DNA of 64,000 bases from an uncultured Verrucomicrobiota bacterium (GCA_937996795.1 CALKUH010000012.1:1-64000), one strand, 5' to 3'; shown: positions 9,323 to 18,211, counted from the first letter of the stretch. Notes: generated from the letters alone by a model not told the origin. A program made the numbers and translations.

Positions 9323-9432
9323 AAATTCTTTCTTACCACCCGCTTCGCTGGAGTAGACGGAGTTCACGAAGGGGGCTTTCTTGGGGGGGAGCTGGACCAA
9401 ACGCCCCCTCGGTGTCTCCGTGCGCTCCGTGG
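9323..9432. repeat. Dispersed intergenic element, copy 1
   Basis: About 110 bases between convergent genes. Read on the minus strand it runs ACCACGGAGCGCACGGAGAC ... CTCCGTCTACTCCAGCGAAG, and closely matches the plus strand at 25285-25400. A shorter relative lies at 11842-11930. The element abuts the stop codon of the YkgJ-type gene. No ORF or recognisable RNA is seen. Confidence 0.65.
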
Positions 9433-9876
9433 TTAATCCGTCTTTTCCGCGTCCAGCGACTCCTGGACCAGGGCGAGAATCTCCTCCTTGTCATACACGC
9501 GCCCCTCGCCGATGCCGGGGCACTCCTTGCAGGTCTGCCGCCACGCGGCCTCGGAGCGCACCGTCTCCGGCCAGAACGGATACGTCCGGCACTGGGTCGG
9601 GCGGACGGGATAGATCGTGCACTTGTTGTCCGCGAAGAACACGCAGTCGCCGTTGGCCTTCTCCTTGAGCGAGTGGCCGTTGCGCAGCGGATAGGCGTAG
9701 CGCTTCAGGAAGGCTGCGCGCGTCAGGCCGAGGTGCGCGGCGATGCGGGCCGACGTCGCCTCGTTCATGAAGACAGTTCCCGGCGCGCCGGTGCAGCACT
9801 GCCCGCACCCGGTGCAGCCGAAGCGCAACCCCGAATCAAAAAAGTAAGGCCGGTCCTCCGGCCGCCGCGTCTCCAT
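9433..9876 (-). CDS. YkgJ-type cysteine cluster protein
   Basis: A 147-residue protein of the YkgJ/UPF0153 family, thought to bind zinc or an iron-sulfur cluster. The motif CTGCGQCC lies at residues 21-28, and further cysteines follow in CVFF, NKCTIYPVRPTQCRTYPF and CKECPG, as in the family. The ATG at 9876 was preferred because upstream in-frame codons run through the regulatory gap shared with typA. It is transcribed divergently from typA; the gap holds two copies of the CTG motif described in the findings. Molecular function is not established for the family. Confidence 0.78.
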   Translation of the reverse strand: METRRPEDRPYFFDSGLRFGCTGCGQCCTGAPGTVFMNEATSARIAAHLGLTRAAFLKRYAYPLRNGHSLKEKANGDCVFFADNKCTIYPVRPTQCRTYPFWPETVRSEAAWRQTCKECPGIGEGRVYDKEEILALVQESLDAEKTD

Positions 9877-9912
9877 CCCGCCCCTCCTCGTCCCCGTCCT
9901 CGAACGCCGGAA

Positions 9913-9961
9913 TTTACAGCCGTTGGAACCGCCTGAACATTGTTTTAACAGACATTGAAAA
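9913..9961 (-). promoter_or_regulatory. Paired CAACGNCTG-type motif between ykgJ-like gene and typA
   Basis: On the minus strand, GTTCCAACGGCTGTAAA (9913-9929) and TTTTCAATGTCTGTTAAAA (9943-9961) form a pair with the ACAG cores 32 bases apart. The same paired arrangement is seen upstream of three other gene starts. It lies just upstream of the typA promoter. Function is unknown; regulatory-site status is inferred from recurrence and spacing. Confidence 0.5.
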
Positions 9962-9975
9962 CCCTGATACCCGGC

Positions 9976-10003
9976 TTGCCAAACCCCCAAACCCCGCTAC
10001 ACT
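9976..10003 (+). promoter_or_regulatory. Promoter of typA
   Basis: TTGCCA, 16 bases, TACACT. Transcription would start about 8 bases before the ATG at 10018, giving a nearly leaderless message; indeed no Shine-Dalgarno sequence is seen before that ATG. Confidence 0.55.
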
Positions 10004-10017
10004 CCGCCGCCTTTCCC

Positions 10018-11841
10018 ATGAGCACCACCCAATACCGCAATGTCGCCATCATCGCACACGTCGACCATGGCAAAACCACCCTGGTCGATAAAATGCTGCG
10101 CGAAGGCGGCGCCTTCAACGTCCGCGAGGAGGTCGAGGAGCGCGCGATGGACTCGATGGACCTCGAGCGCGAGAAGGGCATCACCATCAAGGCCAAGAAC
10201 GCCTCCATTCACTGGAAGGACGTCACGGTCAACATCGTCGACACGCCCGGCCACGCGGATTTCGGCGGCGAGGTCGAACGCATCATGAAGATGGTGGACG
10301 GCGTGCTGCTGCTCGTGGACGCGGTGGACGGCCCGCAGGCGCAGACCCGGTTCGTGCTCCAGAAGGCGCTGCACCACGGCCTCAAGCCGATCGTCGTCAT
10401 CAACAAGATTGATCGCGAACACGCCAACCCGCACCGCGTGCACGACCTCGTGCTCGAATTGCTGCTGGACCTGCACGCGAACGAGGAGCAGTTCAACTGC
10501 CCGTTCATTTTCGCCAGCGCGCGCGACGGCTTCGCCATCAAGAACCTGGAGGACCCGCGCACCGGCATGGGTCCGCTGCTCGATACGATCATCGAGCACA
10601 TTCCGCCGCCGACGGGCGACGCGACGGCGCCGTTCCAGATGCTCGTCAGCAACCTCGATTGGAGCGACTTCGTGGGCCGCATCGGCATCGGCCGCGTCAT
10701 CGCCGGCTCGGTCAGGGCGGGCGACTCGATCGTCTGCATCCACAAGAACGGCAAACGCGAGCGCGCCAAGGTGACCAAGGTCATCGAGTTCAGCGGCATG
10801 CGCACCTCCGAGCTGGCCGCCGGCGAGGCGGGCAACATCATCGGCATCGCCGGCTTCGAGGATTTGGACATTGGCGAAACGCTCTGCGACAACGAATCGC
10901 GCGAGCCGATCCCGTTCGTCGACATCGACCCGCCCACGCTGCAGATGCAGTTCTGCGTGAACGACGGCCCGCTCGCCGGACGCGAAGGCAAATACCTCAC
11001 CTCGCGCCAGCTTCGCGAACGCCTGTACAAGGAAACCCGCACCAACATCTCGCTGCAGGTGGCGGACACCGACGTCCCGAACATCTTCCTCGTCAGCGCG
11101 CGCGGCGAATTGCAGATCGCGATCCTCGTCGAGCAGATGCGCCGCGAGGGCTTCGAGATGCTGGTCTCGCGCCCGGAAGTGATCATGAAGCGCGTGGACG
11201 GCCAGAAGCACGAACCCTTTGAGACCCTGTGGGTCGACACGCCGCAGGACAAGCTCGGCGACCTGATGCAGAACATGGCGGGCCGGAAGGCGCAGATCAC
11301 CAACATGCATCACCACGGCGACCGCGTGAACCTGGAGGCCGTCATCCCCACCCGCGGCATCATCGGCCTCGAGACCGACATGGTGAACATCACCAGCGGA
11401 CGCGCGGTGATGAGCCACATGTTCAAGGAATACGCGCCGCACTGCGGCCCGATCACGAGCCGCACCAGCGGCACCCTCGTCTCCATGGAGAAGGGCATCG
11501 CGACGGCCTTCGCGCTCGATACGCTGCAGGAGCGCGGCAAACTGTTCATCAAGCCCGGCGACGAGGTGTACGAAGGCATGATCGTCGGCGAGAATCCGCG
11601 CGCCGAGGACATCCCGGTCAACCCGACCAAGGAAAAACACCTCACCAACATGCGCAGCCAGGGCGAAGGCAAGGGCATCATGCTCGAACCGCCCATCATC
11701 CTGTCGCTCGAGCACGCCATCGAATACATCGCCCAGGACGAGTTCGTCGAGGCCACGCCCAAGAGCCTGCGCCTGCGCAAAAAGGTCCTGAACGCCAACC
11801 AGCGAAAACGCGCCAACCAGCGCGCCGAAGACGCGGAGTAA
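10018..11841 (+). CDS. typA: Ribosome-associated GTPase TypA/BipA
   Basis: A 607-residue translational GTPase, the same length as E. coli TypA. G1 is AHVDHGKTT near residue 12, the switch I region contains DLEREKGITI, G3 is DTPGHADF, and G4 is NKIDR. EF-Tu domain II, EF-G-like domain III/V and the BipA-specific C-terminal domain follow in order (for example GRAVMSHMFKEYAP). It acts on ribosome assembly and translation under stress. The chosen ATG gives the canonical N-terminus MSTTQYRNVAIIAHVDHG. No Shine-Dalgarno is visible, consistent with the promoter at 9976-10003. Confidence 0.95.
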   Translation: MSTTQYRNVAIIAHVDHGKTTLVDKMLREGGAFNVREEVEERAMDSMDLEREKGITIKAKNASIHWKDVTVNIVDTPGHADFGGEVERIMKMVDGVLLLVDAVDGPQAQTRFVLQKALHHGLKPIVVINKIDREHANPHRVHDLVLELLLDLHANEEQFNCPFIFASARDGFAIKNLEDPRTGMGPLLDTIIEHIPPPTGDATAPFQMLVSNLDWSDFVGRIGIGRVIAGSVRAGDSIVCIHKNGKRERAKVTKVIEFSGMRTSELAAGEAGNIIGIAGFEDLDIGETLCDNESREPIPFVDIDPPTLQMQFCVNDGPLAGREGKYLTSRQLRERLYKETRTNISLQVADTDVPNIFLVSARGELQIAILVEQMRREGFEMLVSRPEVIMKRVDGQKHEPFETLWVDTPQDKLGDLMQNMAGRKAQITNMHHHGDRVNLEAVIPTRGIIGLETDMVNITSGRAVMSHMFKEYAPHCGPITSRTSGTLVSMEKGIATAFALDTLQERGKLFIKPGDEVYEGMIVGENPRAEDIPVNPTKEKHLTNMRSQGEGKGIMLEPPIILSLEHAIEYIAQDEFVEATPKSLRLRKKVLNANQRKRANQRAEDAE

Positions 11842-11930
11842 GGTCACCACGGAGGCGCGGAGTTCGCGGAGGGGATTTTCCCGGGGCCTCTTCGTTTCCT
11901 CCGTGACGTGCGTGGTAGATCTTCGTGGTT
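11842..11930. repeat. Dispersed intergenic element, diverged copy
   Basis: Starts TCACCACGGAGGCGCGGAG and continues with GAGGGG and CCTCCGTGACGTGCGTGGTA, a diverged relative of the elements at 9323-9432 (opposite strand) and 25285-25400. It lies between typA and the phosphofructokinase promoter. Confidence 0.5.
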
Positions 11931-11949
11931 TCCCTGAGGTTTCCCGCGC

Positions 11950-11977
11950 TTGCATGCCGGGGCCGATTCGCTACATT
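11950..11977 (+). promoter_or_regulatory. Promoter of the PPi-phosphofructokinase gene
   Basis: TTGCAT, 16 bases, TACATT. Unlike several other promoters here it leaves a leader of about 28 bases that contains a GGAGG ribosome-binding site at 12001-12005. Confidence 0.5.
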
Positions 11978-12012
11978 CGCTGGGCACTTTTAACCCTCCC
12001 GGAGGTCTCCAC

Positions 12013-13236
12013 ATGGCAGCGAAGAAGCAGAAACTCGTCGGCAACATGATCATCGCGCAGAGCGGCGGTCCCACCGTTGTGATCAACCAGAGCCTCGTCG
12101 GCGCGGTGCTCGAAGCGAAGAAGCACAAGGAAATCAAAAAGATCTACGGATCGCTCCACGGCCTGAAGGGCATCCTCGAGGAAAACCTCTGCGACCTCGG
12201 CAAGGAGACGAAGGCCAACCTCGAACTCGTCGCCGCCACCCCCTCCTCCGCCCTCGGCTCGGTCCGCAAGAAGCCGACGCCGGAGGATTGCGTGAAGGTC
12301 TTTGAAGTCCTGAAGAAGTACAACATCCGCTACTTCTTCTACATCGGCGGAAACGACAGCGCCGAGACGACGCACATCGTCAACGAAGCTGCGATCGCCG
12401 CCGGCTACGAGATGAAGTGCTTCCACATCTGCAAGACGATCGACAACGACCTGCGCGAGAACGACCACACGCCCGGCTTCGGCAGCGCGGCCAAGTTCGT
12501 GGCGCAGGCGTTCATGGGCGACAACCTCGACAACCGCGCCCTGCCCGGCGTGAAGATCAACGTCATCATGGGCCGGCACGCGGGCTTCCTGACCGCCGCC
12601 GCCGCGCTCGCGCGCCAGTATCCGGACGATGGCCCGCACCTGATCTACCTGCCCGAGCGGCCGTTCTCGCTGGAGAAATTCGTCGCCGACGTGAAGGGCG
12701 TGTACGAGAAGTACAAGCGCTGCGTCGTCGCCGTGTCCGAGGGCATCGCCGACGAGAAGGGCGAGGCCATCGCCAGCAAGTTCATCAAGGAAGTGGACAG
12801 CCACGGCAACGTGCAGCTCTCCGGCTCCGGCGCGCTGGGCGACCTGCTCGCGAAGGAGATCAAGGAAAAGGCGCAGATCAGCCGCGTGCGCGCCGACACC
12901 TTCGGCTACCTGCAGCGCTCCTTCGCGGGTGTCGCTTCCGCCATCGACCAGAAGGAAGCCCGCGCCGCCGGCCAGGCCGCGGTCAAATTCGCCTGCGGCG
13001 GTGAATACGCCAACGGCTCCACCGCCATCAAGCGCGCCCCCGGCAAGAAGTACATGACGTGGATCGAGCGCACGGAGTTGAAGAACGTCGCCAAGGAAAC
13101 GCGCCACATGCCCGACGAGTGGATCGCCCCCTCCGGCAACGACGTGACCAAGGCCTTCATCACCTACGCCGCCCCCATCGTCGGCCCCCTGCCGAAGATC
13201 GGCCGCCTCAAGGCCTTCAAGGTGGCGAAGAAATAA
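12013..13236 (+). CDS. pfp: Pyrophosphate-dependent 6-phosphofructokinase
   Basis: A 407-residue phosphofructokinase. The phosphoryl-donor loop reads GGNDS: aspartate occupies the position that is glycine in ATP enzymes (GGDGS). The catalytic segment is KTIDND, with lysine where ATP enzymes have glycine. These two residues are the accepted markers of PPi use, so the donor is predicted to be pyrophosphate and the reaction reversible. MGRHAGFL and the substrate-binding GYLQRS motif are present. GGAGG lies 8 bases upstream of the chosen ATG; an upstream ATG at 11950 would fall on the promoter. Monocistronic, with a hairpin downstream. Confidence 0.9.
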   Translation: MAAKKQKLVGNMIIAQSGGPTVVINQSLVGAVLEAKKHKEIKKIYGSLHGLKGILEENLCDLGKETKANLELVAATPSSALGSVRKKPTPEDCVKVFEVLKKYNIRYFFYIGGNDSAETTHIVNEAAIAAGYEMKCFHICKTIDNDLRENDHTPGFGSAAKFVAQAFMGDNLDNRALPGVKINVIMGRHAGFLTAAAALARQYPDDGPHLIYLPERPFSLEKFVADVKGVYEKYKRCVVAVSEGIADEKGEAIASKFIKEVDSHGNVQLSGSGALGDLLAKEIKEKAQISRVRADTFGYLQRSFAGVASAIDQKEARAAGQAAVKFACGGEYANGSTAIKRAPGKKYMTWIERTELKNVAKETRHMPDEWIAPSGNDVTKAFITYAAPIVGPLPKIGRLKAFKVAKK

Positions 13237-13242
13237 CTGTAG

Positions 13243-13261
13243 CCGCGGTCGCCGACCGCGG
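13243..13261. repeat. Short dispersed palindrome, copy 2
   Basis: CCGCGGTC, loop GCC, GACCGCGG: perfect 8-bp arms, preceded by ACTGTAG. Same design as 941-959. It lies just after the phosphofructokinase stop and before a second, stronger hairpin. Confidence 0.6.
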
Positions 13262-13275
13262 AGAGTTCAACCGAG

Positions 13276-13312
13276 CGGGCGCGGAGCAATCCGCGCCCGT
13301 TCCATTTAATTC
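13276..13312 (+). terminator. Terminator after PPi-phosphofructokinase
   Basis: Perfect 10-bp stem CGGGCGCGGA / TCCGCGCCCG with loop GCAA (13276-13299), followed by a T-rich tract TTCCATTTAATT. Stem strength and tail fit intrinsic termination on the plus strand, though the T tract is interrupted. Confidence 0.55.
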
Positions 13313-13373
13313 AACCGGATTGAGCACTTCGAAGGATTTTACTACGATGCCCGTGACGGAACGGAGGCCTGCC

Positions 13374-13736
13374 ATGAAATCGGGACACGGGTTGCTGCGC
13401 ATCAAAGTCCTCGCACTGGCCGTACGGGATTCCGCACGTGCGCATCGTTTCTACGGGGAGCTGCTCGGCCTGAAACCGGCATACGAGGGAACGGACCATG
13501 TCGGCTACTTCCTCGGCGACGTAATCCTGATGCTGAAGCCGGACTGGATGAACCCCACCGCCCAGCCCAACTTCCGCGCCACCCTCGCCTCCGAAAACGC
13601 CCACGCCACCGCCGCCTGGCTCCGCGCAAACGGCGTCACCCTCGCCGACGAAGTCCACCAATACGACGCCTTCCACGTCGGCAGCTTCCTCGACAGCGAA
13701 GGCAACAAACTCTACTTCTGCTCCCCGGTTCTATAA
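13374..13736 (+). CDS. VOC-superfamily (glyoxalase/dioxygenase-like) protein
   Basis: A 120-residue single vicinal-oxygen-chelate domain protein. The N-terminus (VLALAVRDSARAHRFYGELLGL) is the typical first beta-alpha unit, and the C-terminus (YDAFHVGSFLDSEGNKLYF) matches the second metal-side strand. The substrate cannot be predicted. The start at 13374 was chosen because GGAGG sits 6 bases upstream (13363-13367); an ATG at 13347 has no such site. It is probably transcribed alone. Confidence 0.72.
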   Translation: MKSGHGLLRIKVLALAVRDSARAHRFYGELLGLKPAYEGTDHVGYFLGDVILMLKPDWMNPTAQPNFRATLASENAHATAAWLRANGVTLADEVHQYDAFHVGSFLDSEGNKLYFCSPVL

Positions 13737-13808
13737 GGTCGGCACCTGCAAACAAGGGCCACCACCACGGCCACATCATTTGCTACCAACAAGTTCCCGG
13801 AGAGGCGC

Positions 13809-13837
13809 TTGCCCACGTACCCGTTCCCATATACGCT
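13809..13837 (+). promoter_or_regulatory. Promoter of the type IIL restriction-modification gene
   Basis: TTGCCC, 17 bases, TACGCT. The expected start site is only about 5 bases before the ATG at 13849, so the message would be nearly leaderless. Confidence 0.4.
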
Positions 13838-13848
13838 CCGGTCACAAG

Positions 13849-16800
13849 ATGGCAGCGCAGGACATTCAGACCTTTATCGCCCGCTGGAAGGGCAAGCAGG
13901 GCGCCGAACGCGCCAACTACGTCCTTTTTCTGACAGAGTTTTGCGACGCGCTCGATCTGCCCCAACCCGACCCGGCCAGCACGGACACCAAGGACAACGC
14001 CTACGTCTTTGAGCGCGCCGTAAAATTTCTCGACGCGGGCAAACCCCACAGCAACGGACGCATTGACCTGTACAAAAAGGGCTGCTTCGTCCTCGAGGCC
14101 AAGCAATACCGGGAAACCGCGGACCAATCCGAATTTGCCCTCTCCGACGAACCCGCCGCCCGCAAGGCCGGCGCGGTGCGCGGGACCGCGCAATGGGACG
14201 ACGCCATGCTCAAGGCGCGCGGCCAGGCGGAACGCTATGCCCGCGCCCTGCCGCGCGACGAAGAGCCGCCTCCGTTCCTGATCGTCTGCGACGTCGGCCA
14301 CGTCTTCGAGCTCTACGCCGACTTTTCACAAAAAGGCAAAGCCTACCTCGCCTTCCCGGACCCCACGTCCCACCGCATCAAGCTGGAGGATCTGGCCCAG
14401 GAGGAAATCCGCGAACGCCTCCGCGCGGTCTGGACCAATCCGGCCTCCCTCGACCCCGCCAAGCGCAGCGCGGAAGTCACCCGCGAAGTCGCCGCCCATC
14501 TGGCCGAACTCGCCAAGTCGTTCGAGAAGTCCGGACACGAACCCCGCGTGGTGGCCGACTTCCTCGCCCGCTGCCTCTTCTGCATGTTCGCCGAGGACGT
14601 GGGCCTGCTGCCCGCCGACAGCTTCACCCGCCTGCTCGACGACGTGAAGGGCGACCCCGGCGGCTTCGTCCCCCTCATGGAATCCCTCTTCCGGGAAATG
14701 AATACCGGCGCTTACTCCACCGTGCTCCGGAAAAAACTGCTCCGTTTCAACGGCGGCCTGTTCGAGGACTGCACCGTACTCAAGGTCAACGGCACCCAGC
14801 TCGGCCTGCTGCGCCGCGCCGCCAAACTCAAATGGCGCGACGTGGAACCCTCCATCTTCGGCACCCTGCTCGAACGCGCCCTCAACCCCGACGAACGCCA
14901 CAAACTCGGCGCCCACTACACCCCGCGCGCCTACGTGGAACGCCTCGTCCTTCCCACCGTCATCGAACCGCTGCGCGAGGAATGGGCCCACGCACAGGCC
15001 GCCGCCGTCACCCACGCCCGCGCCGGACGCATGAAGGATGCCATCGCCGAGGTACGCGCCTTCCATGACCGGCTCTGTCACGTCCGCGTCCTCGACCCCG
15101 CCTGCGGCTCCGGCAACTTCCTCTACGTCACCCTCGAACACATGAAGCGACTCGAAGGCGATGTGCTCGACCAGCTCCAGGAACTCGGCGACCGCCAGGT
15201 CCTGCTCGACCTCGCCGGCGTCACCGTGGACCCGCACCAGTTTCTCGGCCTCGAAATCAACCCGCGCGCCGCCGCCGTCACCGACCTCGTCCTGTGGATC
15301 GGCTACCTGCAATGGCACTTCCGCACCCGCGGTAAAACCCTGCCCGCCGAACCGGTCCTCAAAAAGTTTGCCAACATCCAATGCCGCGACGCCGTGCTCG
15401 CCTACGACCAGGAGGAACACGTCTCCTGGCTGCTCGCCGCCGAACACCCCGACCTGCCCGGCCTGCCCGACACCGTGCGCGACGAACTCAAGAAACGGGC
15501 CGACGAAATCCGCGCCGCGCCCGAAAAGTTCCGCCACAAGATGGTCGACATCTGGGACCGCCGCACCTTCAAGCCCGACCCCGTCACCGGCCGCGACGTA
15601 CCCGACGAATCCAAACGCACCACCCTCCGCCGCTACACCAACCCGCGCCCCGCCACCTGGCCCGAAACGGACTACATCGTGGGCAATCCGCCCTTCCTCG
15701 GGAAATTGAAGATTCGCCAGGATTTGGGCGACGGGTACGCGGAGACCCTGCGTGCAGCCTATCCAGAAGTTCCAGAATCGGCCGATTTCGTGATGTACTG
15801 GTGGTACAAAGCCGCCGAGTTGGCTTTGAACGGAAAGTGCAAACGCTTTGGGTTTATAACGACCAACAGTCTCCGCCAAACATTCAACCGACGCATCGTC
15901 AAGCTCGCATTGGACCGCGGTCTCTCACTTCGATTTGCCATTCCCGACCATCCTTGGGTGGATACAGCCGACGGGGCATCGGTGCGGATTGCCATGACGG
16001 TTGGCGCCACCACGTATGAACTATCGCCTCGCGGCATCCTCAAAGAACCGCCAGCGCCCGACCCTTCCGCTCTGGCGGGTGATTTGTATGTGGTTAAGAG
16101 AGAAACACCTCGGGACGACGGGTCGAGCGACGTGACACTGGAACACCTCCGCGGACGAATTGGGTCCGGCTTGAATATAGGAGCCGAATTGGAGGGTGCG
16201 ATAGCGCTCAAAGCGAACGACCAAATATCCAGCACAGGCCTCATTCTGGGCGGGCGAGGTTTTGTTCTTACAGAGAAAGACGCCGAGCGTTTTGCCCGTC
16301 GCGAGCCGGAAGCAAAAAAGCTGATTTTCCCTCTACGGAACGGCGAAGATCTGACCGATCAGCCCCGAAACGTATTCGTGATCGATACGCATGGCTGGTC
16401 GGAAGAAGAGTTGCGCAAGCGTGTACCTGCTGTTTATCAGTATCTCCTCGGCTCCGTGTTTCCTGAGCGCCAATCCAACCGAGACCCAAAACTTCGCAAA
16501 TTCTGGTGGCTGTTCCGGCGTAGTAATGAGCAAGTTCGTTCAGCCATAAAGGGGTTAACTCGATTCATCGTAACGCCAGAGACAGCCAAACACCGAACAT
16601 TTCAATTCCTCTCTGTGGACAACAAACCCGAACATCGACTCGTGGTCTTTGGATTGGATAGTGCATATTGCTTAGGGATTTTGAGCAGTCGAATTCATGT
16701 CACGTATTCACTGGCCGCGGGTGGACGGATGGGCTACGGGAATGATCCCATCTACAACAAAACCCGCTGCTTCGACCCCTTCCCCTTCCCCGTCGCCCCG

Positions 16801-17403
16801 GCGGCCAAGCAAGCGCGCATCCGCGCGATTGCTGAGGAGTTGGACGCGCACCGGAAGCGGGCGCAGGCGAAGCATGGGATCGGGCTGACCGACATGTACA
16901 ACGTATTGGAGAAGGTGCGGGCGGGCGCGGCCTTGAGCGACAAGGAGAAGATCCTGCACGAGCGGGCGTTGATTGGGACGTTGAAGCAGTTGCACGATGA
17001 TTTGGATGCGGCGGTGGCGGAGGCGTACGGCTGGCCGTGGCCGATGAGCGAGGCGGAGATTTTGGAGCGTGTGGTCGCCTTGAACCAGGAGCGCGCCGCC
17101 GAGGAAGCGACCGGCCTGATCCGCTGGCTGCGCCCCGACTACCAGAACCCCGCCGGCACGACACCCAAGGCCCAGGGCCAATTGAGCCTGACGACCGACA
17201 AAGCGAAAAAGCCCACCGGAAAGAAGAAGCCCGTCAAACAACCCTGGCCCAAAAAACTCGCCGACCAAGTCCGCGCCATCGAATCCACCCTAGCCACCCA
17301 AGGCCCCCTCCCCGCCGAAGCCCTCGCCAAACACTTCCTCCGCGCCCCCACCACGACAATCCAGGAAATCCTGGAAACCCTCCGCACCCTCGGCCGGGCC
17401 TAA
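13849..17403 (+). CDS. MmeI-like (type IIL) restriction-modification fusion enzyme
   Basis: An 1184-residue single-chain restriction endonuclease and adenine methyltransferase. The N-terminal nuclease has D73 followed by E83-A-K85 (IDLYKKG...LEAK), a PD-(D/E)XK pattern. A helical connector follows. The methyltransferase has the SAM motif DPACGSGNF at residue 416 and the catalytic NPPF at residues 613-616, typical of N6-adenine enzymes. Residues about 620-965 correspond to the target-recognition region. That part is AT-rich (29 of 60 GC at 15841-15900 and at 16561-16620) against 40 of 60 at 14881-14940, and composition returns to normal at about 16745. This suggests recombinational replacement of the specificity domain. 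The C-terminus has charged helices and a Lys/Pro-rich linker. The stop overlaps that of the convergent DUF1828 gene. Confidence 0.87.
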   Translation: MAAQDIQTFIARWKGKQGAERANYVLFLTEFCDALDLPQPDPASTDTKDNAYVFERAVKFLDAGKPHSNGRIDLYKKGCFVLEAKQYRETADQSEFALSDEPAARKAGAVRGTAQWDDAMLKARGQAERYARALPRDEEPPPFLIVCDVGHVFELYADFSQKGKAYLAFPDPTSHRIKLEDLAQEEIRERLRAVWTNPASLDPAKRSAEVTREVAAHLAELAKSFEKSGHEPRVVADFLARCLFCMFAEDVGLLPADSFTRLLDDVKGDPGGFVPLMESLFREMNTGAYSTVLRKKLLRFNGGLFEDCTVLKVNGTQLGLLRRAAKLKWRDVEPSIFGTLLERALNPDERHKLGAHYTPRAYVERLVLPTVIEPLREEWAHAQAAAVTHARAGRMKDAIAEVRAFHDRLCHVRVLDPACGSGNFLYVTLEHMKRLEGDVLDQLQELGDRQVLLDLAGVTVDPHQFLGLEINPRAAAVTDLVLWIGYLQWHFRTRGKTLPAEPVLKKFANIQCRDAVLAYDQEEHVSWLLAAEHPDLPGLPDTVRDELKKRADEIRAAPEKFRHKMVDIWDRRTFKPDPVTGRDVPDESKRTTLRRYTNPRPATWPETDYIVGNPPFLGKLKIRQDLGDGYAETLRAAYPEVPESADFVMYWWYKAAELALNGKCKRFGFITTNSLRQTFNRRIVKLALDRGLSLRFAIPDHPWVDTADGASVRIAMTVGATTYELSPRGILKEPPAPDPSALAGDLYVVKRETPRDDGSSDVTLEHLRGRIGSGLNIGAELEGAIALKANDQISSTGLILGGRGFVLTEKDAERFARREPEAKKLIFPLRNGEDLTDQPRNVFVIDTHGWSEEELRKRVPAVYQYLLGSVFPERQSNRDPKLRKFWWLFRRSNEQVRSAIKGLTRFIVTPETAKHRTFQFLSVDNKPEHRLVVFGLDSAYCLGILSSRIHVTYSLAAGGRMGYGNDPIYNKTRCFDPFPFPVAPAAKQARIRAIAEELDAHRKRAQAKHGIGLTDMYNVLEKVRAGAALSDKEKILHERALIGTLKQLHDDLDAAVAEAYGWPWPMSEAEILERVVALNQERAAEEATGLIRWLRPDYQNPAGTTPKAQGQLSLTTDKAKKPTGKKKPVKQPWPKKLADQVRAIESTLATQGPLPAEALAKHFLRAPTTTIQEILETLRTLGRA

Positions 17404-18209
17404 GCAACCCGCCAAAGATGGTCAAACCCGGGCTGGTCGCGCTCGCTCCATTTGAAGAGCGAATTGCTGTATCCACGCAAGATCGAATCCGTCTGTTCAC
17501 TGATGCGCCGATGTTCGTCCTCGCTCTCCTGATCCAAGGGATCTGGCGCGCGAAGATCATTCAGCAAGACGATTCGGTCCGCGTCAGGGCGCGACTCCCG
17601 CAACTCCATCCAGGAGAAGGAGATCACCTTCGCCGTCTGTGGCTTCGGGTCCGCGATCAGCTTTACCAACCGCTCACGACGCTTCGGCAGTGGGATCACG
17701 AAATCGATCGAATGCTCCACCGTCTTGCCCGGTATGCTCACATTCGCGGTGTAGAGGACGCCCTTGCTGTCGAAGAACTCCTGCACCATCTCGAAGAAGT
17801 CCGTCCAACGGTGCGGCACGGAACTCATCCACAAATCGTTGAGCCGAATAATCGCCGTGAGCAAAAAGTGTATGCGCTGAGGCAAATTGGCCATTGTGGC
17901 GGTTGTCATCAAGCGCCCCTGATCGAACTGCACGGCGCAGCCGGCAATCGCGCGTTGGATCAGATTCCGGCGGCGCTCCGAATCCTCGATCTTCACACCC
18001 AGCACACCGAGCGTATCCAGAGTGTCTCCGTTATCATGAAGCACCCACTCGCCACCACGAGGCTCGGCATGAATGCAAATGCCGTCGTTGAAGGGATCAA
18101 GAAAGGGCGTACTCAGAACATGAGCATCCCCACGGCGCGCGGACACCAATCGCTCCTTGAGCCAGTGGCCGTAATCCCGCACCAAATCGACTTGAATTTC
18201 AGCAGGCAT
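17400..18209 (-). CDS. DUF1828/DUF1829-type protein of unknown function
   Basis: A 269-residue protein. Residues about 20-110 (FLDPFNDGICIHAEPRGGEWVLHDNGDTLDTL) match the DUF1828 pattern; the following region (FFDSKGVLYTANVSIPGKTVEHSIDFVIPLPKR) matches the DUF1829-like C-terminal half. No activity is known to me for either. The start at 18209 was chosen because it lies 2 bases after the upstream gene's stop; a further upstream ATG would overlap that gene. Base composition is lower in GC than the surroundings, like the specificity part of the adjacent enzyme. It converges on the restriction-modification gene with overlapping stop codons. Confidence 0.72.
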   Translation of the reverse strand: MPAEIQVDLVRDYGHWLKERLVSARRGDAHVLSTPFLDPFNDGICIHAEPRGGEWVLHDNGDTLDTLGVLGVKIEDSERRRNLIQRAIAGCAVQFDQGRLMTTATMANLPQRIHFLLTAIIRLNDLWMSSVPHRWTDFFEMVQEFFDSKGVLYTANVSIPGKTVEHSIDFVIPLPKRRERLVKLIADPKPQTAKVISFSWMELRESRPDADRIVLLNDLRAPDPLDQESEDEHRRISEQTDSILRGYSNSLFKWSERDQPGFDHLWRVA

Positions 18210-18211
18210 AT

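Noticed and set aside
14326..15879. Long minus-strand frame inside the type IIL gene
   Set aside because: Gly/Val-rich antisense sequence without motifs; it ends where GC content drops, as expected for a GC-driven shadow.
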